Shown here: one piece after another, positions 33,551 to 41,614 of the stretch
Position numbering within the stretch: position 1 is the first letter of the stretch
How the letters are laid out: every line of letters starts with the position of its first letter
Origin: Actinomycetota bacterium
Lineage (GTDB): Bacteria > Actinomycetota > Actinomycetes > Mycobacteriales > Micromonosporaceae
Direction: 5' to 3'
Assembly: GCA_005885555.1 (NCBI GenBank)
Contig: VAWN01000021.1
Coordinates: 3,884-67,883, forward strand
Length of the DNA: 64,000 nucleotides
Made by a program: the position numbers and the translations under genes
The notes under the pieces: model-generated
Databases searched by the model: none
Told to the model about the DNA's origin: nothing
The model's input: only the letters and a program-made list of their open reading frames with translations

Positions 33551-34771
33551 ATGACCCAACCCCCTCGCCGCCCGGTACCGCTGCTGGGTGAGGTCGCGCT
33601 GGGTGAGCGGGCAGCCCGCGCGCTCACCACCGAGCTGGCCCGGCACCCGGGCCCGAAGGCCGGGCTGTTGGTCGCCGCCACCGCGCAGTCGCCGGTACTG
33701 GCCGCGGCCCTGGCCGGACTGTGGCCCGGGGACACGCTGACCGCGGTACCGCTGCTGGGGGCCGGCGACGAGCTGCGCGCGCAGCTGGCCGGCGGCCCGG
33801 TGCGGGTGGTCGACTCGCTGGCCGAGGCCGATCCGGCCGACGTGGTCGTGCTGGCCGAGCCGCTGGGTGGCACCGCCGAGGCCACCCGGGGGTACCTCGA
33901 CGAGCTGGCCAAGCACCTCACCCCGGGCGGTGTCCTCGCGGTCGCCGCGCTGGCGCTGCCCGACGGCGCGGCCGGGGAGCTGGCCCGCCAGGCCGCGTTC
34001 TCCGGCGTGGGTACCGACCTGGTGCTGCGCAACACCCCGCCGGTACGGGTGCACCGGCTGCGGTTCACCCCGGCCGAGGCGGCGGTCGCGACCCGGCTCG
34101 CCCCCGCGTACCGGCCGTCCAGCGTCCCGCTCACCGGCACCATGCATGTGGACTCCAACGGCGTCGCCGCGGCCGGGATCGCGCTGGGCCTGGCCGGTGC
34201 GCTGCGGGTACTGCGACCGGGCTCGCGGCTCTGGATGGTGCCGGCGCTCGCCGCGGTACCCGTGGCCGCGTTCTTCCGCGACCCCGAGCGGGAGGTACCC
34301 GCCGACGCCGACGCGGTCGTGGCCGCCAGCGACGGCACCGTCCTGTCCGTCGAACGGCTGGCCGACACCCGGCTCGGCGACGGGGAGCTGCTACGGGTCG
34401 CGGTGTTCCTGTCGGTGCTCGACGTCCACGTCAACCGCTCCCCGGTCGCCGGCCGGGTGGTGGAGCAGTGGGTCGAGGACGGCGGGTACGCCCCGGCGAT
34501 GAAGCCGGCGGCCGAGCACAACGTGGCCGCCTACACCGTGCTGGATACCGAGCGCGGCCGGGTCACCGTGGTGCAGCGGACCGGGCTGGTCGCCCGGCGG
34601 ATCGTGCACCGGGCGCCGGTCGGTTCGCTGCTGGCGCGGGGCGAGCGGTTCGGGCTGATCCGCTTCGGCTCCCGTACCGACGTCTACCTGCCCGCCGAAG
34701 CCGCCCGCGCGACGGTCTCCCCCGGCGAGAAGGTCACCGGGGGCAGCACCGTCATCGCCCGCTGGCGGTAG
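33551..34771 (+). CDS. psd: Phosphatidylserine decarboxylase with an extra N-terminal domain
   Basis: The C-terminal half (about 190-406) is a pyruvoyl-dependent decarboxylase making phosphatidylethanolamine. Visible are FFRDPEREVP, SDGTVLSVE, the MNVxDVHVNR-like LSVLDVHVNRSPV, KPAAEHN, and the self-cleavage triad GST in VTGGSTVIARW. The first 190 residues are extra. They contain VVLAEPLGGTAEATRGYLDELAKHL and TPGGVLAVAALAL, recalling a Rossmann methyltransferase fold without a clear SAM-binding motif. The last 20 bp overlap the convergent pssA gene. Confidence 0.92.
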   Translation: MTQPPRRPVPLLGEVALGERAARALTTELARHPGPKAGLLVAATAQSPVLAAALAGLWPGDTLTAVPLLGAGDELRAQLAGGPVRVVDSLAEADPADVVVLAEPLGGTAEATRGYLDELAKHLTPGGVLAVAALALPDGAAGELARQAAFSGVGTDLVLRNTPPVRVHRLRFTPAEAAVATRLAPAYRPSSVPLTGTMHVDSNGVAAAGIALGLAGALRVLRPGSRLWMVPALAAVPVAAFFRDPEREVPADADAVVAASDGTVLSVERLADTRLGDGELLRVAVFLSVLDVHVNRSPVAGRVVEQWVEDGGYAPAMKPAAEHNVAAYTVLDTERGRVTVVQRTGLVARRIVHRAPVGSLLARGERFGLIRFGSRTDVYLPAEAARATVSPGEKVTGGSTVIARWR

Positions 34772-35741
34772 CCGCCCGGCGGCGCAGCCACACCGCGGGA
34801 CCGCTGAGCAGGTAGGCCGCGGCCAGTACCGCGAACGTGATCCGGTAGTCGACGAACACGCCGACCACGGCCGGCAGCCAGAACCACGGCGGCAGCTTGG
34901 CGATCCGGGCCAGCTTCGCGTACGGGAAGCTGGACACCATCGCCAGCGCCAGCACGGCGAGCGCGCCGACCGCCACCGGCCCGGGCAGCCGCAGGCCGAT
35001 CAGGATGCCGAGGCTGAGCACCGCGGCCGCCATCGTCGTGGGTACCCCGGCGAAGAACCGCCCGTCCTTCGGCGACACGTTGAACCGGGCCAGCCGGATC
35101 GCGGCCCCGACCGCGACCAGCGCGCACGCGATGGCCACGACGGCACCCGGAGCGCTGCGGTGGATCGAGGTGAACACCATCACCGGCGCGGCTATGCCGA
35201 ACGAGCACATGTCGGCCAGCGAGTCCATCTGCGCGCCGAACGGGCTGCACACGCCGAACCGGCGGGCCAGCGCGCCGTCGAGGCCGTCGAAGCTCACGCA
35301 GCCGACGAGGCACACGGCGGCCCAGCGGGCCTCGCCGTACATGCTCAGGAAGATCGCCGACATGCCCAGCATGAGGCTGCCGACGGTGCACAGCTGAACG
35401 AGCAGGAACCGGATCCGCCGGGCCCGGGTGTGTGCGCCGGGCAGCAGCGGTACCGCCGCGGGCGGCGCCGGCTGGGCCAACGCCGCCGCCGGGCTGACCG
35501 GGACGAGCAGGCGGGGATCGAGATCGGCCGCGACGATCAGGCGGCTGCCGTCGAGCCGGCTATTGTGCCCTTCCTGGGCATCCGGTCCGGCCGGCAGCAG
35601 CACGGCGGCGGACCGGCGCCGGCGGCCGACCCGGACCAGCAGGACCCGCCGCGCGCCACGGCGCAGCCGACCGGCCCAGCGCCGGCCTCCAGGGCGGGGA
35701 CTGTCGGTGGTCCGGCGCCGACCCCATGGGGTTCTCGGCAC
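34752..35741 (-). CDS. pssA: CDP-diacylglycerol-serine O-phosphatidyltransferase
   Basis: A 329-residue membrane enzyme making phosphatidylserine, the substrate of Psd. The GTG at 35741 follows AAGGAGG at 8 bases; a longer frame to 35825 is not needed. A basic, low-complexity N-terminal 100 residues precede the CDP-alcohol transferase domain with DGLDGALARRFGVCSPFGAQMDSLAD, matching D-G-x2-A-R-x8-G-x3-D-x3-D. About six further helices follow. In many actinomycetes psd and pssA are in tandem; here they are convergent with a 20-bp overlap. Confidence 0.94.
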   Translation of the reverse strand: MPRTPWGRRRTTDSPRPGGRRWAGRLRRGARRVLLVRVGRRRRSAAVLLPAGPDAQEGHNSRLDGSRLIVAADLDPRLLVPVSPAAALAQPAPPAAVPLLPGAHTRARRIRFLLVQLCTVGSLMLGMSAIFLSMYGEARWAAVCLVGCVSFDGLDGALARRFGVCSPFGAQMDSLADMCSFGIAAPVMVFTSIHRSAPGAVVAIACALVAVGAAIRLARFNVSPKDGRFFAGVPTTMAAAVLSLGILIGLRLPGPVAVGALAVLALAMVSSFPYAKLARIAKLPPWFWLPAVVGVFVDYRITFAVLAAAYLLSGPAVWLRRRAATASGR

Positions 35742-35827
35742 TCTGTTTCCTCCTTTTGGCGACCCACACCATCGCACATGAGGGCGCCGGTTGGCGATAC
35801 GCCGACCCGGATACAGCGTACCCACCG

Positions 35828-36676
35828 CTAGCCAAGGTGATGGGCGAAAGCCCGGCGAGCGAACTCGTTCAACTGGACTTCGCCCAGGTCAGCCCGGTCG
35901 AACCAGGCCGCGTCCGCGGTGGAGCCGCCGGCCGCCTCGACCACGCTCGGTACACCTGGGGTGTCGACGACCACCCGGTACAGCACCCGGACAGTGTGCC
36001 AGTCCATCGGGTGGCGTTCCGGGCCGAGGGCGCGCGGGTTGTGGTAGTGGCTGACGTCGAGCAGGCCGGTCACCCGCCCGTGCTGCGCGGTCTCCTCGAC
36101 CAGCTCCCGGAGCAGGCCGGCGTCCGCGCGCTCGCCGAAGTCGGTACCGCCGCCGGGCAGGTGCCAGCTGTCCGCGCCGGGGTACCCCGCGGCGATGCGG
36201 GTCAGCAGCACGCGGCCGGCCGGGTCGGTGGTCAGCCCGTACGCCGCGAACCGCTGCATCCGGGTCGCGGCCGGGTCCCGCACCGGGGGCTCCGCCGGGG
36301 GTACCGGCGGCTGCGGGGCCGGCCGGCCGAGCAGCCGGGCGGTGTACGGCAGCAGCGGCAGCCGGGCCGGGTCACCCCATCGGGCGCCGTTGTTCGGGGT
36401 ACCGCGGCGGACCCTGACGTCGTACAGGATCCGGTCGGTGTGCACCACCTCGTCGCCCTCGACGGCGAGGTCGGCGACCACATCGCTGACCTTCTCCACC
36501 CACGCCGCGAGGCCGGTCTGCGCGGCGAACCCGCGGACCACCGCCGCGCCCGGGTGCTCGCCCTGGCCGACCCGGCCGCCGGGCAGTTCCCACGCGTCGC
36601 CGGAGCGGGCGAACATGATCCGGCCGGACCTGTCGCGGCACGCCCCGAAGGCCGCGATCCGGCGCCGCTGGCGCAT
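35828..36676 (-). CDS. Tandem NUDIX-domain protein, first domain degenerate
   Basis: 282 residues from an ATG at 36676, two bp after the stop of the upstream paralogue. The first NUDIX box reads GGRVGQGEHPGAAVVRGFAAQTGL, where the catalytic RExxEE is RGFAAQ, so it is likely inactive. The second reads GGGTDFGERADAGLLRELVEETAQ and keeps the glutamates. The substrate of the hydrolase (nucleoside diphosphate-X) is unknown. It arose with its neighbour by duplication. Confidence 0.9.
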   Translation of the reverse strand: MRQRRRIAAFGACRDRSGRIMFARSGDAWELPGGRVGQGEHPGAAVVRGFAAQTGLAAWVEKVSDVVADLAVEGDEVVHTDRILYDVRVRRGTPNNGARWGDPARLPLLPYTARLLGRPAPQPPVPPAEPPVRDPAATRMQRFAAYGLTTDPAGRVLLTRIAAGYPGADSWHLPGGGTDFGERADAGLLRELVEETAQHGRVTGLLDVSHYHNPRALGPERHPMDWHTVRVLYRVVVDTPGVPSVVEAAGGSTADAAWFDRADLGEVQLNEFARRAFAHHLG

Positions 36677-36678
36677 GG

Positions 36679-37614
36679 TCAGGTGGCTAGCTGCGCGAGT
36701 ACCTCGGCGGTGACCTCGGTCAGGTCCAGCGCGTCGAGCTCGGGGCGGTTGAACCAGCGCGCCTCGGCCGTCGAGCCGCCGATGTCGTGCACGGTCGGCT
36801 CGCCCGGCTGGTCGACGGCGACCCGGTAGAAGGCGCGCACCCCGTGCCAGTCGATCGGGTACCCCTCCGGGCCGAGCGAGGCGGCGTCGCGGTGGCTGGC
36901 CACGCCGAGCAGCTCGACGAGCCGGCCGTGCTGCCCGGTCTCCTCCAGCAGCTCCCGGAGCAGGGCGACGCCGGGCTGCTCGCCGTAGTCGGTGCCGCCG
37001 CCGGGCAGGTGCCACTGCCCCGCACCCGGGTACCCGTCGGCGATGCGGGTCAGCAGGATCCGCCCGGCCGGGTCGGTGGCCACCGCGTAGGCGGCGAAGC
37101 GCTGTGCGCGGGGCAGGCCGTCGGGTCCGGGTACCGCGTGAAAGGACGGGAACGGCGGCGGCTCGTCCGGGCGCAGGTCCACCGGGGCCGGCGGCAGGCC
37201 CAGCGCGACCGAGGTGAACGGTCGCAGCGGCAGCTGCGCGACCTCGTCCGGGCCCACCCACCGGGCCACGTCGGTCGGCTGGCCGATCCGGCTGATCAGC
37301 GCCCCACCCCGGACGGTGACCTCGTAGATGAGCCGGTCGGTGTGGATGGTGACCCCGCGGTGCGGCAGCGCGCGCATGTCGGCGAGCACGTCGACCAGCC
37401 GGCCGAGGGCCACCGACAGCCCGGTCTCGGCGGCGGTCTCCCGCACGACCGTGTCCCGGGGGTTCTCGCCGTGGTCGACGGCGCCGCCGGGCAGCGACCA
37501 CACGCCGGGGGTACCGGACCGGGCGGAATGCCGGACGAGGAGCACCTGACCAGCGGAATCACGACATAACGCGTAAGCGGCGATCCGCCGGAGGGGTTCG
37601 AGCGCGGGGGTCAC
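36679..37614 (-). CDS. Tandem NUDIX-domain protein
   Basis: 311 residues from a GTG at 37614. Two NUDIX hydrolase boxes: GGAVDHGENPRDTVVRETAAETGL (one of the glutamates is Ala) near residues 43-66, and GGGTDYGEQPGVALLRELLEETGQ, complete, near 201-224. Paralogous to the following gene across both domains (RFAAYA.TTDPAGRILLTRIADGYPGA is nearly shared), giving four NUDIX domains in a row. Substrate unknown. Confidence 0.92.
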   Translation of the reverse strand: MTPALEPLRRIAAYALCRDSAGQVLLVRHSARSGTPGVWSLPGGAVDHGENPRDTVVRETAAETGLSVALGRLVDVLADMRALPHRGVTIHTDRLIYEVTVRGGALISRIGQPTDVARWVGPDEVAQLPLRPFTSVALGLPPAPVDLRPDEPPPFPSFHAVPGPDGLPRAQRFAAYAVATDPAGRILLTRIADGYPGAGQWHLPGGGTDYGEQPGVALLRELLEETGQHGRLVELLGVASHRDAASLGPEGYPIDWHGVRAFYRVAVDQPGEPTVHDIGGSTAEARWFNRPELDALDLTEVTAEVLAQLAT

Positions 37615-37679
37615 AGCTGGTCATTGTGCCAGGTTCACGACACTCGGCGTCAGGGTCAGACATCCGGGATGCGTCAGGG

Positions 37680-37699
37680 GGTGACTCCGGGGAGTCACC
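37680..37699. promoter_or_regulatory. Palindrome GGTGACTCC-GG-GGAGTCACC before the small PspC gene
   Basis: Nine-bp perfect arms around GG, 38 bp before the ATG of the small PspC protein. GCGTCAGGG occurs on its left side and also in front of the large PspC gene at about 31739-31750. A GTGAC/GTCAC inverted repeat also lies before the PspC kinase. It may be an operator for the LuxR-type regulator. Confidence 0.4.
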
Positions 37700-37736
37700 G
37701 AAGCGGAGGACGCCGGCCGGGCCGCATCGTAGAGGC

Positions 37737-38006
37737 ATGACCTACTCCCCGCCCCAGCCGACCTACTCCCCCGACGCGCCGACCTACAAGCGGCTCCGTC
37801 GCTCGCGAACCGACCGGATGCTCGCCGGCGTGTGCGGTGGGTTCGCCCGCTACTTCGGGATCGACCCGGTCGCCGCCCGTGTCCTGTTCGTTCTGCTGAC
37901 CTTCGTCACCGGCGGTGCGCTGCTGGTCGCCTACCTGGCCTTCTGGGTACTGATGCCGGAGGAGCCGGTCGCCGGCGCCTGGCCGCCTGCCGCGCCGCCC
38001 GCCTGA
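37737..38006 (+). CDS. Small PspC-domain protein
   Basis: 89 residues: a Pro/Tyr-rich tail (YSPPQPTYSPDAPTY) and one PspC domain, RLRRSRTDRMLAGVCGGFARYFGIDPVAARVLFVLLTF, followed by a hydrophobic helix ending FWVLMPEE. AGAGG lies close to the ATG. It is the third PspC-domain gene within 8 kb. PspC proteins sit in the cytoplasmic membrane and take part in envelope-stress signalling. Confidence 0.9.
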   Translation: MTYSPPQPTYSPDAPTYKRLRRSRTDRMLAGVCGGFARYFGIDPVAARVLFVLLTFVTGGALLVAYLAFWVLMPEEPVAGAWPPAAPPA

Positions 38007-38017
38007 TCTTGTGGATT

Positions 38018-38057
38018 TTGGACGCCGGTGCCCCCTACAGGGGGTGCTGGCGTCCAA
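38018..38057. repeat. Palindromic intergenic repeat, family B, copy 2
   Basis: TTGGACGCC...GGCGTCCAA arms with an inner CCCCCT-ACA-GGGGG stem, 12 bp after the small PspC gene and 21 bp before the guaA stop. Core and inner stem agree with the element at 16991-17038. It probably serves as a bidirectional terminator here. Confidence 0.8.
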
Positions 38058-38078
38058 GATTTTCGGCGATGACCGCAC

Positions 38079-39614
38079 TTACTCCCACTCGATGGTGCCC
38101 GGGGGCTTGCTGGTGACGTCGAGAACGACCCGGTTCACCTCCGGTACCTCGTTGGTGATGCGGGTCGAGACGCGGGCGACCACGTCGTACGGCAGCCGGG
38201 ACCAGTCCGCGGTCATCGCGTCATCGCTCGACACCGGCCGCAGCACGATCGGGTGCCCGTACGTGCGCCCGTCCCCCTGTACCCCGACCGACCGCACGTC
38301 CGCCAGCAGTACCACCGGGAACTGCCATACCGACCGGTCCAGCCCGGCCGCGGTCAGCTCCTCGCGGGCGATCCGGTCGGCGGCGCGCAGTACCGCCAGC
38401 CGGTCCGGGGTCACCGCGCCGATGATGCGGATCGCGAGGCCCGGACCCGGGAACGGGTGCCGCCACACCATCGCCTCGGGCAGGCCGAGCCGGACGCCGA
38501 TCGCCCGTACCTCGTCCTTGAACAGGGTGCGCAGCGGCTCGACGAGTTCGAAGGCGAGGTCGTCGGGCAGGCCGCCGACGTTGTGGTGGGACTTGATGTT
38601 CGCGGTACCGGTGCCGCCGCCGGACTCCACGACATCCGGGTACAGCGTCCCCTGTACCAGAAACCGCACGTCGGCGATCTCCCGCGCCGCGGCCTCGAAC
38701 GCCCGGATGAACTCGCGTCCGATGATCTTCCGCTTGTCCTCCGGGTCGGTGACCCCGGCCAGCGCGGCGAGGAACCGGTCGGCGGCCTCGACCACGTGCA
38801 GCTTGATCCCGGTGGCCTTGACGTAGTCGGTCTCGACCTGCTCGGCCTCGCCCGCGCGCAGCAGCCCGTGGTCGACGAACACGCAGGTGAGCTGATCACC
38901 GACCGCCTCGTGGACGAGCGCGGCGGCGACCGCGGAGTCGACGCCGCCGGACAGCCCGCAGATCACCTGCCGGTCGCCGACCTGGGCGCGGATGGCGGCG
39001 ACCTGTTCCTCGATGATGTTGGCGTTGGTCCACGTCGGAGCGATGCCGGCGAAGTCGTGCAGGAACCGGGTGAGCATGGTCTGGCCGTGCCGGGTGTGCG
39101 CCACCTCCGGGTGGAACTGGACGCCAGCGAGCCGCTCGGTCGGGTTCTCGAAGGCCGCGACCGGGGCGCCGGGGGACGCGGCGGTCACCGCGAAACCCGG
39201 CGGGGCGGCGGACACGCAGTCACCGTGGCTCATCCAGACGTCCTGGGCCGCCGGCAGGCCGGTGAACAGCGTGCTGTCCGGCATGACGGTCACGGCCGTG
39301 CTGCCGAACTCGCGGCCGCCGGTGTGGGCGACCTCGCCGCCGAGCGCGCGGGCCATCGCCTGGAAGCCGTAGCAGATACCGAGTACCGGTACCCCGGCGT
39401 GGAACAGGGCCGGATCGACCTGGGGCGCACCGGGTTCGTAGACGCTGGCCGGGCCGCCGGACAGGATGATCGCGGCCGGCTTGCGGGCGAGCAGCTCGGC
39501 GACCGGCATCGAGTGCGGCACGATCTCGGAGTAGACCTGCGCCTCCCGTACCCGGCGGGCGATCAGCTGGGCGTACTGGGCGCCGAAGTCCACGACGAGC
39601 ACCGGATTGTCCAT
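38079..39614 (-). CDS. guaA: GMP synthase (glutamine-hydrolysing)
   Basis: 511 residues from an ATG at 39614. The class I glutamine amidotransferase domain has Cys in [10 protein letters not shown] and His in [11 protein letters not shown]. The ATP-pyrophosphatase domain has the P-loop [14 protein letters not shown], and the C-terminal dimerisation domain ends PPGTIEWE, the usual end. Converts XMP to GMP. The open frame extends to 39737 without family similarity. Confidence 0.98.
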   Translation of the reverse strand: MDNPVLVVDFGAQYAQLIARRVREAQVYSEIVPHSMPVAELLARKPAAIILSGGPASVYEPGAPQVDPALFHAGVPVLGICYGFQAMARALGGEVAHTGGREFGSTAVTVMPDSTLFTGLPAAQDVWMSHGDCVSAAPPGFAVTAASPGAPVAAFENPTERLAGVQFHPEVAHTRHGQTMLTRFLHDFAGIAPTWTNANIIEEQVAAIRAQVGDRQVICGLSGGVDSAVAAALVHEAVGDQLTCVFVDHGLLRAGEAEQVETDYVKATGIKLHVVEAADRFLAALAGVTDPEDKRKIIGREFIRAFEAAAREIADVRFLVQGTLYPDVVESGGGTGTANIKSHHNVGGLPDDLAFELVEPLRTLFKDEVRAIGVRLGLPEAMVWRHPFPGPGLAIRIIGAVTPDRLAVLRAADRIAREELTAAGLDRSVWQFPVVLLADVRSVGVQGDGRTYGHPIVLRPVSSDDAMTADWSRLPYDVVARVSTRITNEVPEVNRVVLDVTSKPPGTIEWE

Positions 39615-39936
39615 GCCCGCGAGCCTAACCGCTGCGGCACGAGGGGACGGTGCAGGGCAAGCGGCTGGCCGAACAGCGGGCGACGAACCATTCCCGGTAC
39701 GCCGTGGCGTTCCTGTCTGGGCCGGCGACGAAGGCACGGCTGGCGAAGCCCGCGCCGGACGCTTTTACATCGGAACTATTCCATTTTGGCGAGCGCGAGA
39801 CCCACCTGTGGCGACGCTACGCAACTGGAAGACGGTATGGAAACTTACCGAGCTTTTTCCGCGGGCCGACCGACGATTTTCTGGATCCGATCCATTGAAG
39901 TTTCTGGATCCGATCCATGAAACAGGAATTGTTGAA
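39615..39936. other. 322-bp stretch: coding-like fragment, A+T-richer tract and a direct repeat
   Basis: From 39650 to about 39770 a forward frame (GTG start, [21 protein letters not shown]) has gene-like third-position G+C, then the composition changes abruptly at about 39770 to an A+T-richer tract without coding bias. At 39878-39895 and 39901-39918 the 18-mer TTTCTGGATCCGATCCAT is repeated. This is the boundary between conserved guaA and the accessory block. It may hold a gene remnant or an old insertion junction; no complete gene is supported. Confidence 0.5.
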
Positions 39937-40692
39937 TCAATCCAGTTCGCCGGCGAGGATCGCGGCCTCGGTGCGGCGCAGGTCCCGGCCGGGTGCGACC
40001 TGCACCTCGCGCGCCAGCACGGTACGGGCGCGGCGGAACACGGCGAGCGCATCGGCCCGGCGACCGCATTGGGAAAGCGCTATCATCAACAGCACGTAAA
40101 AGGGCTCGTGCAGCGGGTAGTGAGCGACCAGCCGGGTCAGCTCCGGCACCACGTCGCGGTGCCGGCCCAGCGCCAGCAATGCCTTGACGCGCACCGTTTC
40201 CGCGCTCAGCCGCAGCTCCTCCAGCCGGGTTATCTCACCGCGGGCGGCGTCCACCGCGGCGGCGTCGGCCAGGGCCGGCCCGCGCCACCAGGCGAGCGCC
40301 TCGCTGGCCAGCTCGTAGGCCCGCTGCGCGTCGCCCTCGTCCAGTGCCGGGGTGGCCGCGGCCAGCAACCGTTCGAACCGCAGCACGTCCAGTTCGCCGT
40401 CGGCGACCTTGATGAGGTACCCGGTCGGGTGGGTCAGCAGCCGCTCGGCCGGCTGCCACGGTTCGCGGTACGGCTCCAGCGCGCGTCGAAGTGTGGAAAT
40501 ATATACATGCAGCGTCGCCTGCGCCGACCGCGGCGGGCACCGGGGCCAGAGCCAGTCGAGCAGTTCCTCGTTGGACACGGCCGAATTGGCATGCGTCAGC
40601 AGCGCCACGAGCAGGATCCGTCGCCGCTGTCCGCTTACTTTCACCGGGCCCGCATCCGTCACACGTAGCGGACCGAGGATTTCGAACTGCAT
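39937..40692 (-). CDS. SARP/AfsR-type transcriptional regulator (winged helix + BTAD)
   Basis: 251 residues: an OmpR-like winged-helix DNA-binding domain (MQFEILGPLRVTDAGPVKVSG...RILLVALLTHANSAVSNEELLDWLWP) and a bacterial transcriptional activation domain (HVYISTLRRALEP, DVLRFERLLAAATPALDEG, WRGPAL, LHEPFYVLLMIALSQCGRRADALAVFRRARTVLAREV). There is no NB-ARC part, so it is a short SARP. Such proteins commonly activate nearby specialised-metabolite genes. It is divergent from the accessory genes to its right. Confidence 0.92.
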   Translation of the reverse strand: MQFEILGPLRVTDAGPVKVSGQRRRILLVALLTHANSAVSNEELLDWLWPRCPPRSAQATLHVYISTLRRALEPYREPWQPAERLLTHPTGYLIKVADGELDVLRFERLLAAATPALDEGDAQRAYELASEALAWWRGPALADAAAVDAARGEITRLEELRLSAETVRVKALLALGRHRDVVPELTRLVAHYPLHEPFYVLLMIALSQCGRRADALAVFRRARTVLAREVQVAPGRDLRRTEAAILAGELD

Positions 40693-40833
40693 GCCTCACC
40701 GTTTCGCCGCTCGCCACGTCAACGACACTAAGTTCATCATCGTCGATAAATGCGACAGCTGCACATAACCACTGTCCCCTAAGGCCCCGTTAAGTCAACC
40801 GCAAGCCGGCCCCAAGCCGATTGAAGGAGGTCG

Positions 40834-41568
40834 ATGCCATCATCTGTCCTCGTGATACCGGAGGAGAGGTGCTGGACCGTGATCACCGCCCGCCAACTAT
40901 TCAACCCGTCCGTACCAACGCCGCGCCCACAGGCCCGCGCGATCGCCTTGCGTGCCTGCCGGGAGGTACGTCCCGGGATGTGCCTGCGACTTCTGCTGTC
41001 GTACTACCGCGATCCGCTCGCATGGTACGGCGCTCTCGTGTCGCTGCTCGTCCTGGCCTATGCCGGCGGCGCGGTGATGTTCGTCCTGCACGCGGAGATC
41101 CTCGGGGAACTCGGGCCGGCCATCGACCCGGTCGAGCACTGGGCATTGGACTCAACGCTCGGCTTCGTCGGGCTCGCGCCGGTGGTAGCCGTCATCGTTC
41201 CGCTCGCCGCGTGGGCGGTCCGCCACCCCGAGGACGCGTCGGTGGCCACGCTGCCGTGCGCGATCGTCGGCGGTACCGCCTTCGGCCTGGCCCTCGCACC
41301 CGCCCCGATCGCGCACGACCTGCTCGTCGGCCGGGGCACGTGGCTGGCGAACCACGTGACCGAACTGTTCGGTGGCACCGCCGCACCGCACGAGCACGGT
41401 ACCGGCGACACCGTGCCGCAGTCGCTGAGCATCGCCATGCAGGTCCTCGTCGGGATACCCGCCTACACCCTGCTGCTGTGGGTGGCGTTGTACCTCGTGC
41501 AGGCGTCGCTACGGCACCGGACGGCCCTGCAGCACGCCGGCGCGGTGCTGTCGGAGGTGGATTCCTGA
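40834..41568 (+). CDS. Polytopic membrane protein of unknown function
   Basis: 244 residues, ATG at 40834 with GGAGG 5 bases before. About four helices: YGALVSLLVLAYAGGAVMFVL, FVGLAPVVAVIVPLAAWAV, CAIVGGTAFGLALAPAPI and LVGIPAYTLLLWVALYLV. A His-containing loop (GTAAPHEHGTGDTV) lies between the last two. No family recognised. First gene right of the SARP regulator. Confidence 0.82.
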   Translation: MPSSVLVIPEERCWTVITARQLFNPSVPTPRPQARAIALRACREVRPGMCLRLLLSYYRDPLAWYGALVSLLVLAYAGGAVMFVLHAEILGELGPAIDPVEHWALDSTLGFVGLAPVVAVIVPLAAWAVRHPEDASVATLPCAIVGGTAFGLALAPAPIAHDLLVGRGTWLANHVTELFGGTAAPHEHGTGDTVPQSLSIAMQVLVGIPAYTLLLWVALYLVQASLRHRTALQHAGAVLSEVDS

Positions 41569-41614
41569 GCCGTTCCGGTTGCCTGCCGGAGGCGGGCGAG
41601 GTGGACTGGTACCC

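Noticed and set aside
39650-39898. Small forward frame after guaA as a real gene
   Set aside because: Only the first 40 codons have gene-like third positions, there is no ribosome site, and the rest lies in A+T-richer non-coding sequence; kept only as a possible remnant.
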